Below are positions 30,901-37,912 of a DNA stretch of 64,000 bases, one piece after another (position 1 is the stretch's first letter; each line of letters starts with the position of its first letter). The notes beneath the pieces were generated by a model. That model searched no databases, was not told the origin of the DNA, and saw only the letters and a program-made list of their open reading frames with translations. Position numbers and translations under genes: made by a program. Origin of the DNA: Myxococcales bacterium (GTDB taxonomy: Bacteria > Myxococcota_A > Polyangia > Haliangiales > Haliangiaceae); contig JAEUJY010000118.1 of the NCBI GenBank assembly GCA_016794525.1, positions 1 through 64,000 on the forward strand. The letters are read 5' to 3'.

Positions 30901-31714
30901 CCGTGAGGACGTCGAGGTAGAACCCTTGCGCTTCAGGCCTGAATCCCGCGAACAAGGCCGACGCGGCGGCAGGTGCTGACGCGGTCTTGGCGACGAAGAC
31001 CCGACTGGCGATCGCGGTCTTGGTCGACGTCGGGGCCGTCGCGAGGTCATCGGCGCCGAGCAGGGCCTCGACTGCCTTGATCTCGGTACCGAGCGTCCCG
31101 CCGGCGCCGAACGCGTTCACGTAGGTGGTCTTCACGTCACTGAACGCCGGCGTCGTCCGGCGAAGCACCTTCGCCTTCTCGAGGAAGTCAGGGATCGCCT
31201 TCGAGAACTGCAGGGCTCCTCGACCGACGCGATCGGTCACGGCAACGTGACCGTCGACGCTCGCCGAGGTCTGCTGCAAGGCGTGGGCGACCTCGTGGGC
31301 GAGCAGCGTGTAGCCACGTTCGGTCGAGAGCTCCGAGGTCGCGGCGTCCAGGAACACGTGGTTGCCTGCGGCGAATCCATCCGCGTGGTGCGCGCGTGCC
31401 AGGGCGCGACCGACCGCGTCGGTGTGGAGCCGCACCGCGCCGAGCCCGGCGCCAAACGCGCGCTCGAGCCGCCGGCGCACCGGGGGCGGCAGCGGCGCGC
31501 CCGGGCCCGCGTTGGTCGGGACCGCCGCCGTCGGCGCCGGCGTGAGGCGCGGCGTTGCCGTCCCCGCGGCGGCCGCGGTCGCCGCACGCGCGGCCTCGAC
31601 CTCCCACCGCGCGCGCTCGGCAGAGTGCTCGATCGCGGGGCGCGGCGCCCGCGCCGACGTCGGCGCGGCCTTCGGTGCGCGGCGCGCTGCACGGCGGAGC
31701 CCGGTGAGCTTCAT
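24986..31714 (-). CDS. 2242-residue double-DUF4157 protein, candidate eCIS cargo toxin
   Basis: N-terminal Ala/Pro-rich leader (1-75). The first DUF4157 domain (about 75-150) has the HExxH motif HEVAH at 140-144. A long mostly helical middle follows, with strongly hydrophobic helices (for example ILDILEFIPGWGQGIMAL and MLLDFIVDTALPAAMLTV), recalling pore or translocation regions. The second DUF4157 (about 1578-1655) has HELSH at 1642-1646. The C-terminal domain holds DAHHITQ with His2012-His2013, similar to AHH/HNH-type nuclease toxins. DUF4157 is the domain that recurs in eCIS-associated effectors. I chose ATG 31714 because it overlaps the stop of the upstream lipoprotein gene; the frame extension to 31957 is Arg-rich non-coding sequence. 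The nuclease call is uncertain. Confidence 0.85.
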   Translation of the reverse strand: MKLTGLRRAARRAPKAAPTSARAPRPAIEHSAERARWEVEAARAATAAAAGTATPRLTPAPTAAVPTNAGPGAPLPPPVRRRLERAFGAGLGAVRLHTDAVGRALARAHHADGFAAGNHVFLDAATSELSTERGYTLLAHEVAHALQQTSASVDGHVAVTDRVGRGALQFSKAIPDFLEKAKVLRRTTPAFSDVKTTYVNAFGAGGTLGTEIKAVEALLGADDLATAPTSTKTAIASRVFVAKTASAPAAASALFAGFRPEAQGFYLDVLTAMDLHAEAAVLQDLEKRAIPTRNRSLAFYEHVRGAGATGIAARIAGIKEIRDFFPGNLSDAFRISMFGASQMQVPLQGVGKLGKAADAAANARIDGSVLGNEFDLAAIAVLVLYDGARKITEKSRRDVVDASRRDELGGNPAADLRAYAADAAKHASEWLPSGEPEFDELTAAFAPTLATIGARAEAFWDSIARSFEVLRVGDAATNVAPIGALGELEKVASSLGAHTDTAKVDATLATALATALAEPKKAPPTPDAVKSDRKQSSERLAALRLKLGLKIIDLARKTAKPATGSKPAVTDEQSAAGVRLGLAVHVVRLAELLFRRYDPKVDAGWRTKGALDYWISERIRLAHFWQPWAITFGLTGTASAVADFQTPDRGEIALLGTWKPSPEPERVVTADLENTEIHQVIGTGLSVGMLDVFGQALYFELLTGSIREVLNEWLDYPMREKTVLAEAAARAELQRTKPRCYVMNEAYWYLGDDAKTPGATPRTQYLFDLILQHPRIAELAIPDTSWPVTSSSRAKQQHYGEASVFVWELPRIDLLVAELQQVPVLDQRVRAHWKTTNGTDPPATMAWRDWLYTLGDLTTALKTAGTRDPANKVPGDPAKLKDQEALAALVTGRLTARHATASTALDRAKRDATSHDRKVIETNVLFPALQRYDRHDISRYQDEDTIRGALVNFMLDVVPKEDAGVQTAALVIEGAPSIVKAFGDEGGLLGTGTIKIFSVIRWLTPLLGGTLRAWDDPTTNPHIRAVSWLKVADLEAHIGWLRTLYGTVTVARNGQRSGTGLLGRVEGLRSESRMIGRANAGTVSFPDWKASFKVGDDNQFQYEGRSWNLKQVHHDFVWLPPVPLHPMFQSPWKQRDPAGDSLLFGADGRTPIPKTTQLMTVQYTDMTTFTVYEQTILGNQSDLLDKLAEAVVVNDIAEQLKALGEAIETVTGVILDILEFIPGWGQGIMALRFIQAIVQFLTDKDFQELIALFKEDGIGAIGKLLSKASEMFDLETLLMWLLFRSERLPFTAPAPTKPKNPKREQMANRSGKFAVVGTVVRNVLGFGKNLVKSVERVRVRAQGPVRSMRLWVLEHPMASMLLDFIVDTALPAAMLTVQLLAERTGDDPTGDPDVNATLGGAVAESIEGIVQGAADAVATLALLELPEEIIPLEAVVDFLLDQVIQKLGTKYKVGLKVARAGLQKLGVWSRITGAIADGFRSIGGDPNAAYRSAVRDNLQPYLDKVRTTLLEKLQEHFGSFQFVKDLGTAAAPKAPQTQAIEVDFHGSEFPESQASLATDDGFPALTGPLPTPSGGDRLPPSTLASHEQTFGADFSHVRLHTGADAAAVTSRFHADGLTTGSHVYLRPNLDPGAGAGAQVLAHELSHVRDQTGPRPLGAVHDDRPASGTPGRGLVWDPASEARAEGAARGDVPAAAGAATGVQPSLTVKFLTDFVKELKNPDRLAKQASRLEEIEKTKVDFTGDPKSKAIADGLAAALVAAFSDSKVFTINKPFDQVRKKLVDYVTTGALGGVVSKAMPHLVSRARTNIKLKKKTDREATEAWYVSPALLDAEISEFLYGETGLAVRLKLATAKDLDLDNRDAVVATTPIKAIELVYLHVPFMHGTAGQALLVDAAKATWPSVTAAKEQGFLVGIAGLLVARLGPRPDIWDSAKFKFHASTKRRIEEQKGSLEKVIKAKHWPTPGQYVQTDPSKVVDDGSVLAKNVVDIGLRLGTYATWGPAGKSGSPDRDAHHITQYVFFQYLSNAKMLKPFPTIKDARRNLLGIKPATGTVTSIAPVGTNAHKTIDVAKYEAGRGGEMATIYIARNTHRSDVHLRGESPDDDATRRESQGGTVDNIFRAGVRQALNPKDGIDVLDHKATLVALAGAPSPDLPVKTPAGTFSQADVNRAVFAAVRHLYKEMSSDMNPRLKRAMLDQEPAYYNLVAAQRNVTPRLETAAVEPVFTAAIARNQQVIGVDAGVDP

Positions 31715-32406
31715 GGCCCCGCAGGTCGCGGCCGCGGCTGCGGCACGCTGCGGCCTGGCGGGAGGTCGCGCACGAACGCCAGGTCGACCTCCGCCGGAAG
31801 CTGTTCCTCGTCCACGACGACGCCGCGGGACGGCGCGAGGATCCCGTCGATGCAATCCTGCACGCGGTTCACGTCGAAGCTGGCGCGGCCGCGCGCGTGC
31901 AAGACCTCGGAGCGCGAGTAGGCGGCCTCTTCGTAGCGCCGGTCTTGCTCGCCCCACACCGTGCGGATGGTGATCGCGGCGTAGTAGCCAGGATCCGCGT
32001 CCTCAAAGCACTGCACCAGCGCCACGTGCGCGTCGCGCAACGCATCGTCCAGGCGCACCAGCGAGACGCAGCCGCGGTGCAGTCGCGCGCGGTGGTCCAC
32101 GGTTCCGTGCGGACTGTCCGCGTGCCGGGCCGACGGATCGCGGAACGCAGGATCGACGCACGGCGCGCCGGGGCCGGCTACGCGATCGAGGTACGTCAGA
32201 TCGATCACGAGATGGTCGTCGACGCCGCGCCACGGGCGCGCCGCGGCGTCGGGGCGCGCCGCGGCATCGGATCCTGCGGTGCGCGGCGCGCCGGTCGCGG
32301 CGTCGTCACCCGCGTCGCGAGCGGGCGATAGCGAGGGTGTAGTGCTGCGGTGGCCGTTGCAGCCGAGCATGGCGGCGATCAACGCCGCGGGAGCACTGCG
32401 CATCAT
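31711..32406 (-). CDS. exported lipoprotein upstream of DUF4157 giant
   Basis: A 231-residue protein with lipobox AAMLGC (Cys16), an Asp/Ala-rich tether, and a mature domain with three cysteines (APCVDP, RGCVSL, VQCFED) plus one near the end (QDCIDG). DDHLVIDLTYLDRV and YYAAITIRTVWGEQDRR suggest a mixed alpha/beta fold. No family is recognised. Its stop overlaps the ATG of the giant gene, so it leads the operon. Accessory or immunity role inferred from coupling only. Confidence 0.72.
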   Translation of the reverse strand: MMRSAPAALIAAMLGCNGHRSTTPSLSPARDAGDDAATGAPRTAGSDAAARPDAAARPWRGVDDHLVIDLTYLDRVAGPGAPCVDPAFRDPSARHADSPHGTVDHRARLHRGCVSLVRLDDALRDAHVALVQCFEDADPGYYAAITIRTVWGEQDRRYEEAAYSRSEVLHARGRASFDVNRVQDCIDGILAPSRGVVVDEEQLPAEVDLAFVRDLPPGRSVPQPRPRPAGP

Positions 32407-32817
32407 GGTCTGCCTCCGATCTCTACGGTGACCACGTTACGCGAGAGGCATCTGCGGCGGAACCCGCCGCTCCGGAAGGTGACCGAACCGTACCGGCGCT
32501 CGCCGATTCGTTCATGCCGGCGAGCCAGGTCGGACGGGTCCACGCACGGGACGCGATCGTCGACGTGCCGCTCGAGATGCGGGAAGGCGACGAGATCGTG
32601 ATCGTTCGGGCGGTCGGTCGGCGGATCGGCCCGCAAGCGGGCCACGACCACGTCGAGCGCCTGTAGCGCGCTCGGGGATGGTGGGCCGCCCCGCTGGCCA
32701 GCGGGTACGGCGCCGCGCGCTGGCAACGCGGGTGACCGCGCTGGTGCGCCGCGCGCGACCGCAGCCGGGCTGGCCGTGGGGTGCGGGCGGATGAGCGGGG
32801 CGCGGCGCATCGTGGGC
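32407..32817. other. 411-base intergenic region
   Basis: This gap separates the start of the lipoprotein/DUF4157 operon from the end of the eCIS locus. It should hold the promoter of the former and perhaps the end of eCIS transcription, but I see no clear promoter boxes and no hairpin followed by T-run. One short plus-strand frame (32514-32666) has coding-like codon use and is listed separately. Confidence 0.5.
32514..32666 (+). CDS. doubtful small ORF, 50 residues
   Basis: ATG to TAG encodes 50 residues ending QAGHDHVERL, with VDVPLEMREGDEIVIVRAVG as a beta-like core. Third codon positions are about 88% G or C by my count, like real genes here. The frame stays open upstream without another good start, so it may be the remnant of a longer gene. 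No family is recognised and no ribosome site is obvious. It could be chance in G+C-rich DNA. Confidence 0.2.
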   Translation: MPASQVGRVHARDAIVDVPLEMREGDEIVIVRAVGRRIGPQAGHDHVERL

Positions 32818-33102
32818 CTACGCGGGCGCGACCTCGACCAGGTTGGTGATCCACGCGTGCTGCGCCACCCGCGCGCGCTCGACCGCGGCAGCGTCGCTGA
32901 GGTCGGCGACGTGCTTCCACATGACCAGCGGGCCGTCGTCGACGCGCACCGAGCCTGGTGGCGCGGGCGCCGCGAGCAGCCGCGCCAGCTCGGCGTCGCC
33001 CTCGTCGAGCCTCGCGTAGCGCTCGGCGAAGTACTGCGCGGCGACCTCGCCGGCGTAGGCTTCGCGTTCGATCGCGTCGAGCACCGTCCCGAGATCCCAC
33101 GC
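32818..33102. repeat. direct repeat, right copy
   Basis: This is the C-terminal part of the intact gene and matches 23083-23367 in the same orientation (about 90% by eye). The spacing between the copies is about 9.4 kb, and everything between them belongs to the lipoprotein/DUF4157 cassette and its neighbours. Confidence 0.8.
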
Positions 33103-33504
33103 GCGCGCCTCGAGCGACGGTCCCGGTGACGGGTAGTCGGCGTCGGGGATGACGCCAGCCCGGCGGATGCGCACGCCGCCCGCGATGTCGCTGCGCCGCA
33201 CCGCACCCAGCCAGGCGACGACGTCGTCGAGCAGCATCGTCGCGCGGGCGGCGACTGCGGCTGCCGAGATCTTGTAGTAGAGCCGGAGTCCCTGAGCTGG
33301 GTGGAGGTGGAGGTACGTCGGCGCGTCGTCACTGCGGCCGATGCGGTAGGTGCCACGCGCCGCCCAGCCCGTGCTCCACGCACCGAGCTCGTCGAAGAGC
33401 GCGGGCGCGATGGCCCCGTCGCGCCACCACGGCGCGGCCACGGCCGGAAAGCCGAGCAGCACATCGATCACGATGGAGCCGACCGCCGCAGCCTCGGTCC
33501 GCAT
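32818..33504 (-). CDS. unknown protein, intact copy of the duplicated gene
   Basis: A 228-residue cytoplasmic protein, last gene of the eCIS locus; its ATG overlaps the stop of the gene before it. I do not recognise the family. Visible features are a Trp-rich N-terminal half (AAPWWRDG, YLHLHPAQGLRLYYK), a central acidic/aliphatic part, and a C-terminal region with GPLVMWKHVADL. A decayed copy lies at 23083-23461. Loss and duplication next to a toxin-like gene resemble the behaviour of immunity or adaptor genes, but that is inference. Confidence 0.78.
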   Translation of the reverse strand: MRTEAAAVGSIVIDVLLGFPAVAAPWWRDGAIAPALFDELGAWSTGWAARGTYRIGRSDDAPTYLHLHPAQGLRLYYKISAAAVAARATMLLDDVVAWLGAVRRSDIAGGVRIRRAGVIPDADYPSPGPSLEARAWDLGTVLDAIEREAYAGEVAAQYFAERYARLDEGDAELARLLAAPAPPGSVRVDDGPLVMWKHVADLSDAAAVERARVAQHAWITNLVEVAPA

Positions 33505-34193
33505 CACCGCACCGGGCCCTCGTCGTCGACCACCAGCTCGCGGTAGACCACCTTGCCGCCGGCGACGGTGACCCCGGCGCCCTCGCGCGCGAGCGGCCGG
33601 CCGCCGCGGGTCGCGAGCAGCCGGGCCGCGGTGGGGCGCCCGCCGCCGACCAGCGGGGTCCGGCCGGCGGCGGCGGCAGCGGCCGCGACCGGCACGTCGA
33701 CGCGGTAGTAGCCGTCCTTGTCGGTGGTGGCCTTCACCGTCGTTCGCTCGTCGACGCGCACCTCGACGTCGACGCCGGCGCGGCCGCGCAGCTCGCGGTC
33801 GACGACGCGGCCGTGGAACGTCGCGGCGTCGGGCGTGGCCGCGACGACCGGCACCTTGGCGCGGGCGGCGGCGACCTTGGCCACCGTGGCCTCGACGCCG
33901 CGGGCCGTCGCGCGCCGCAGCGCCCCGACGGCGACCTCGGACCGGGCGCCGTGCTTGACCGCCAGCCGCCTGGCCTCGCGGGTGGCCTGGCCGGCGCGGG
34001 TGCCGTCGAGCACCGCGGCGCGACCGGCGGCGGCGCGCAGCGCCAGCTCGCCCGCCGCGAACGCCGCGGCGGTGATGATCGCGCCGGGGTCGACGCGGGT
34101 GGCGCCGGCGCCGCCGTCGGTGGGTGGCGGCGGGGGGCGCCCACCACCGCCGTGGTCGGGAGCTTGCTGTTCGAGCTTGGTAGGTTTCCACAT
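33504..34193 (-). CDS. eCIS-locus protein with carboxypeptidase-regulatory-like domain
   Basis: A 229-residue protein. It begins with a short charged stretch and a Gly/Pro-rich linker, followed by an Ala/Arg-rich helical segment (about 35-110). Next comes a small beta domain (about 118-170) with VDVEVRVDERT and TTDKDGYYRVD, the pattern of carboxypeptidase-regulatory/CNA-B-like sandwiches. These are usually structural or adhesive. It sits twelve bases after the DUF6519 gene and overlaps the next start, so it may decorate or assemble the fibre-like protein. Function not known. Confidence 0.72.
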   Translation of the reverse strand: MWKPTKLEQQAPDHGGGGRPPPPPTDGGAGATRVDPGAIITAAAFAAGELALRAAAGRAAVLDGTRAGQATREARRLAVKHGARSEVAVGALRRATARGVEATVAKVAAARAKVPVVAATPDAATFHGRVVDRELRGRAGVDVEVRVDERTTVKATTDKDGYYRVDVPVAAAAAAAGRTPLVGGGRPTAARLLATRGGRPLAREGAGVTVAGGKVVYRELVVDDEGPVR

Positions 34194-34205
34194 GGCGGGC
34201 TCCGT

Positions 34206-37200
34206 TCAGTCGACCGGCTGGTAGGCGTAGCCCTCGGCGGGCCTGGCGGCGTCGGCGGCACCGCCGCACGCCTTCTTGTTGAACAGCGACACCAGCACCT
34301 GGTTGGGGGCGTCGATCTTGCGGATCCCCGCGATGGTCAGGCATCGCGTGGTCTGGTTGGCGGAGGTGTTGTTGAAGAACAGCCCCACCGTGAGCGCCGA
34401 CACGCCGAGCAGCTGCCCCAGCACGGCGGCCTGCGTGCCCGGCAGCATCGCCTCTTTGATGCGGTTGCCGGTGACCCGCGTGGTCAGCGCGAACGCGATC
34501 ACCGTCGCCAGCACGCGATCGAAGGCGCGGTCGAGCTCGACCTGGTTGTCGGCGACGCCGACGTCGTCGAGCGACACCAGCGCCACCGCCGACAGCACCG
34601 TGCTGAGCGGCGGCCCGAGCAGGTCGACGCCGACGACGTTGCTGGTGAAGAGGATCTGGCCGTTGGCGGCGATCGGCGGCTGGGCGTCGAGGCCCGGGCC
34701 ACCCGGCTCGACGTCCTTGGCGGCGAGGTACGAGAAGATCTGCAGCCCGAACAGCTCGTTGCTCATCCCGAGATCGATCACCAGCACGGCGATGCCGCCG
34801 ATGAAGTCGAGCAGCGTCTGCAGCGCGGTGCCCTGGTTGGCGGCCAGCACGTCGGCGTTCGCGACGACGTCGTCGGTGAACTGCCCGGCGAACAGCTGGC
34901 CGATGTCGGCCCGCGCGGCGCCGCGCACCGTCAGGTGGTTGTCGACGATCGCCACCTGGCCCAGCGCCAGGGCCAGGATGGCCCGCCCGCTCGGCACGAC
35001 GATGACGTTGTCGGCGATCCGCACCGCGGGCTGGCCGTCCTGGCGCAGGAGCGGCTGCTTCAGGCCGACGTCGAGCGTGACGCTCGGCGGCAGCGCGCGG
35101 TACAGCACGACGCCGCCGCGCCAGCCGGGCCGCATCGGCTCCTCGGTGGCGACGAACGGCGCGTTGTCGATGATCCGGTTGCGCTCGATCACGACGCCGC
35201 CCGAGCGCAGCGCGAACACGCCGCACACCGGCTCGGTGTGGCGGCGGCCGTTGCCGGCGATGTCGTTGTCGCGCACGACCAGCTCGTCGACGTCGGCCAG
35301 CACGACGGCGCCGGCGGCCGACACGTCGCGCATCGCCAGCGGCACCGCGGGCACGCCCAGCCGGACGCAGCCGTGGATGCGGTTGCGCGCGATCTCGAGG
35401 CCGTGGACGCCGATGATCTCGTCCTGGCCGGCGAGGTCGAAGAACCGCGCCACGCCGACGCCGGCCCGGCCCATGGCGGTGAGATCGTTGTCGGTGATGC
35501 GGACGTCGTAGACGTCGCCCATCGACACCGCGACCCACGCGTCGCCGTCGCCGTCCGGCGGCCGCGGATCCCAGGTGATCTCGATGCAGCCGGCGTCGTT
35601 GATCGTGATGCTGATGCCGGGCTGCCAGTCCCAGCCGTCGACCCAGTCGACCCACGTCCCCTCGTCCTTGACCTTGCGCTTGACCCACGCCCACGAGCCG
35701 AGCGTGATCGCGTCGCCGTTGCCGCCCTCGACGTGGTTGCGCCGGACCTGGGCCCGCTCGGTGCCGCCACCGAGCTGGATGCCGCCCAGCGCGGTGCGGG
35801 TGTACGTGACCTGGCCGGCGGCGTTGATCGCGCCCGGCGTCGCGACGTCCTCGACCCGCGCCAACACGCGGTTGTCGAGGATGGCGACGTCGTCGGCGAA
35901 CGACAGGATCGTCGGCCACCGCCCCAGGTCGGAGGCGCCCTCGATGACCTTGCCCAGCGGCCCGGCCAGGAGCTCGCAGCCGCGGATCGTCACGTCGACG
36001 CCGCCGATCGCGGCGATCGCGCTGCGCCCCAGGACCTCGACGCGCAGGTCCTCCAGCCAGACCCGGGCCAGCCGGCGCTCGAAGCCGGTCCACGCCGCGT
36101 CGGCCAGCGAGCCGACGTTCGCGCCCTTCGCGGCGTCGAACAGCACGATCCCGAACGCAAGGCCGGCGTCGATCAGCAGGTCGCGGACGATCAGATCGTG
36201 GCCGCCGATGATCAGCAGCGTCCAGGGCAGCCCGGCCTTGGGCCGCCACCGCGTCCGCGCGCCGCAGCCTTCGATCGTGACGTGCTTGCGGCCGACGATC
36301 GTGACCGTCTCGGTGTAGGTGCCGGGCAGGATGCACACCTTGCCGCCGTCGTCGGGGAGCGCGTCGATCGCGGCCTGGATCGACGTGAACCGCCCGAAGC
36401 TCGACACCTCGTCGCCGACGGTGTGGGTGCAGCACCCGCGCAGCCGGGTCAGCGGCAGGAAGTGCGGGCGACAGTCGTGCAACAGGTCGAAGCTGCCGTC
36501 GGCGTTCCACCGCACCAGCGCCAGCGGCGCGAAGAACCGGCGGGTGCCGTGGACGACCCGGCCGTCCTCGAGCGCCCACGGCACGACCTGGGTGGGCGTC
36601 CGCGGCCGCGCGGCGATGATCCAGTGGTCGCCGCGCAGGCGGTGGGTGCCGGCGATCGTCACGGTGAGGCCGGTCGAGCCCAGCGGCAGCGCGACGCCCG
36701 GCGTGAACGCGATCGCCGGCGCCGAGACGTGATCGTCGCCGCGGTTCCACACCCGGACGAAGACGAAGCCGGTGCCGAGCGCCGCGGCGTCGGCGCGCCC
36801 GGTCCACGCGGTCTCGAGCCCGGCCGGCACCGGCGCCAGCGCGTCGAGGACGAACGTGTGCGAACCCGGGCTGTACGAGGTCGTGACCCGCGCCAGGTGC
36901 CCGACCTCGTCGGCCAGCTTCTCGCCGTTGGTGAGCCGCGCGCTCCACGGCAAGATCTCGACGATCTGGCCGGCGATCGGCCAGTGCGCCTGGTCGCGGG
37001 GATCGGTGGTGAGCGTGATCGTCCGGCGATCGCCGGCGATCGTCGCGCGGTACAGCGGCGCGCCGTTGTCGTAGCCCCAGGTCAGGTGGGTCGCGTCGAC
37101 CAGCTGCACCCGCAGCGTCTGGTTCTCGGCGCCCAGGTAGCCGGCCGCGATCGCCGGGGTGCACAGGTCGCCGATCGCGCCGGCGGTGTAGTCGACCGTC

Positions 37201-37805
37201 AGCGCGGCGTCGACCACGCGCTCGCCGGTGGCGTCGACCACGCCGGCCCCGGCGGCGGCCCAGCCGTCGACCACCGCCTTCCACGCGCCCGGGCAGTCGG
37301 CGCCGCTGACGCCCGGCGCGACGCGCACCCGCCACATCGTGCGCAGCCGGGTCGACGTGTCGGGCCCGCCCAGCGCGACCTCGAACAGCTCGCCGTCCTC
37401 GACCGCCGTCACCGGCTGCTGCCACGCCTCGACGTAGACCAGGTCGGCGCGATCGACCGCCAGCGCGGGGCGATCGGCCGCGGCCTGACCGAGCCAGTCG
37501 TCCTGGAGCGCGAAGCTCGCCGTCGTCGGGTTCCACAGGCGCAGGCCGCCGAGGTAGAGCGTGCCGGCGCCGATGTCGAAGTCGCAGCGGCCGCCGGTCA
37601 GGTGGCCGTTGGCGATCGCGAACCCCTGATCGGGGCTGCCGACCGGGCCGATCACGTCGAGCTGGTTGCGGCGCTCGTCCTCGAGGCGGATCCGCTCGGC
37701 CTCGTTCCAGTCGTCGTCGACCAGCACCCGCCCGAGCTGCATGCCGACCCCGGCGTAGCGCTTGGTCGGGTCGAACGCGTCGCGGCTCTTCTCTTCGGTG
37801 GCCAT
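34206..37805 (-). CDS. DUF6519 protein with beta-helix, candidate eCIS fibre/adhesin
   Basis: A 1199-residue protein. The N-terminus (SRDAFDPTKRYAGVGMQLGR then VLVDDDWNEAE) matches DUF6519, a domain found in eCIS and phage-like loci. From about residue 380 onward are many short repeats of the right-handed parallel beta-helix type (IxNN, VxxN, IRGCEL, VIERNRI), as in pectate-lyase-like tail spikes. I infer a baseplate-attached spike or fibre that contacts target surfaces. A good Shine-Dalgarno-like AAGGAA precedes the ATG. It is separated from the gpI-type gene by a 107-base gap with two strong hairpins, the longest gap inside the locus. Confidence 0.82.
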   Translation of the reverse strand: MATEEKSRDAFDPTKRYAGVGMQLGRVLVDDDWNEAERIRLEDERRNQLDVIGPVGSPDQGFAIANGHLTGGRCDFDIGAGTLYLGGLRLWNPTTASFALQDDWLGQAAADRPALAVDRADLVYVEAWQQPVTAVEDGELFEVALGGPDTSTRLRTMWRVRVAPGVSGADCPGAWKAVVDGWAAAGAGVVDATGERVVDAALTVDYTAGAIGDLCTPAIAAGYLGAENQTLRVQLVDATHLTWGYDNGAPLYRATIAGDRRTITLTTDPRDQAHWPIAGQIVEILPWSARLTNGEKLADEVGHLARVTTSYSPGSHTFVLDALAPVPAGLETAWTGRADAAALGTGFVFVRVWNRGDDHVSAPAIAFTPGVALPLGSTGLTVTIAGTHRLRGDHWIIAARPRTPTQVVPWALEDGRVVHGTRRFFAPLALVRWNADGSFDLLHDCRPHFLPLTRLRGCCTHTVGDEVSSFGRFTSIQAAIDALPDDGGKVCILPGTYTETVTIVGRKHVTIEGCGARTRWRPKAGLPWTLLIIGGHDLIVRDLLIDAGLAFGIVLFDAAKGANVGSLADAAWTGFERRLARVWLEDLRVEVLGRSAIAAIGGVDVTIRGCELLAGPLGKVIEGASDLGRWPTILSFADDVAILDNRVLARVEDVATPGAINAAGQVTYTRTALGGIQLGGGTERAQVRRNHVEGGNGDAITLGSWAWVKRKVKDEGTWVDWVDGWDWQPGISITINDAGCIEITWDPRPPDGDGDAWVAVSMGDVYDVRITDNDLTAMGRAGVGVARFFDLAGQDEIIGVHGLEIARNRIHGCVRLGVPAVPLAMRDVSAAGAVVLADVDELVVRDNDIAGNGRRHTEPVCGVFALRSGGVVIERNRIIDNAPFVATEEPMRPGWRGGVVLYRALPPSVTLDVGLKQPLLRQDGQPAVRIADNVIVVPSGRAILALALGQVAIVDNHLTVRGAARADIGQLFAGQFTDDVVANADVLAANQGTALQTLLDFIGGIAVLVIDLGMSNELFGLQIFSYLAAKDVEPGGPGLDAQPPIAANGQILFTSNVVGVDLLGPPLSTVLSAVALVSLDDVGVADNQVELDRAFDRVLATVIAFALTTRVTGNRIKEAMLPGTQAAVLGQLLGVSALTVGLFFNNTSANQTTRCLTIAGIRKIDAPNQVLVSLFNKKACGGAADAARPAEGYAYQPVD

Positions 37806-37857
37806 GGTTCGGTTCCTTCAGGGCGGTAGTCGTTCGGTCTCGCGTCGCGGGGGGAGG

Positions 37858-37906
37858 CTCGATCCCGGCGTCGCCGGGATCGAGGGGGGCTCGGCGACGA
37901 GCCCCC
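37858..37906. repeat. two tandem strong hairpins inside the eCIS locus
   Basis: The first inverted repeat (37858-37884) has perfect 13-base arms, CTCGATCCCGGCG and its complement, around a single T. The second (37885-37906) has 9-base arms, GGGGGCTCG and CGAGCCCCC, around GCGA. No T-run follows on the minus strand. They lie between the gpI-type and DUF6519 genes, and could cause partial termination, mRNA processing or transcript protection, and so set the amount of fibre relative to baseplate. Confidence 0.65.
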
Positions 37907-37912
37907 TGGAGC

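Noticed and set aside
32403-33464. Minus-strand frame of 353 codons overlapping the unknown eCIS-end gene
   Set aside because: It is a shadow: the intact frame at 32818-33504 is matched by the decayed copy at 23083-23461 and overlaps its upstream gene properly.
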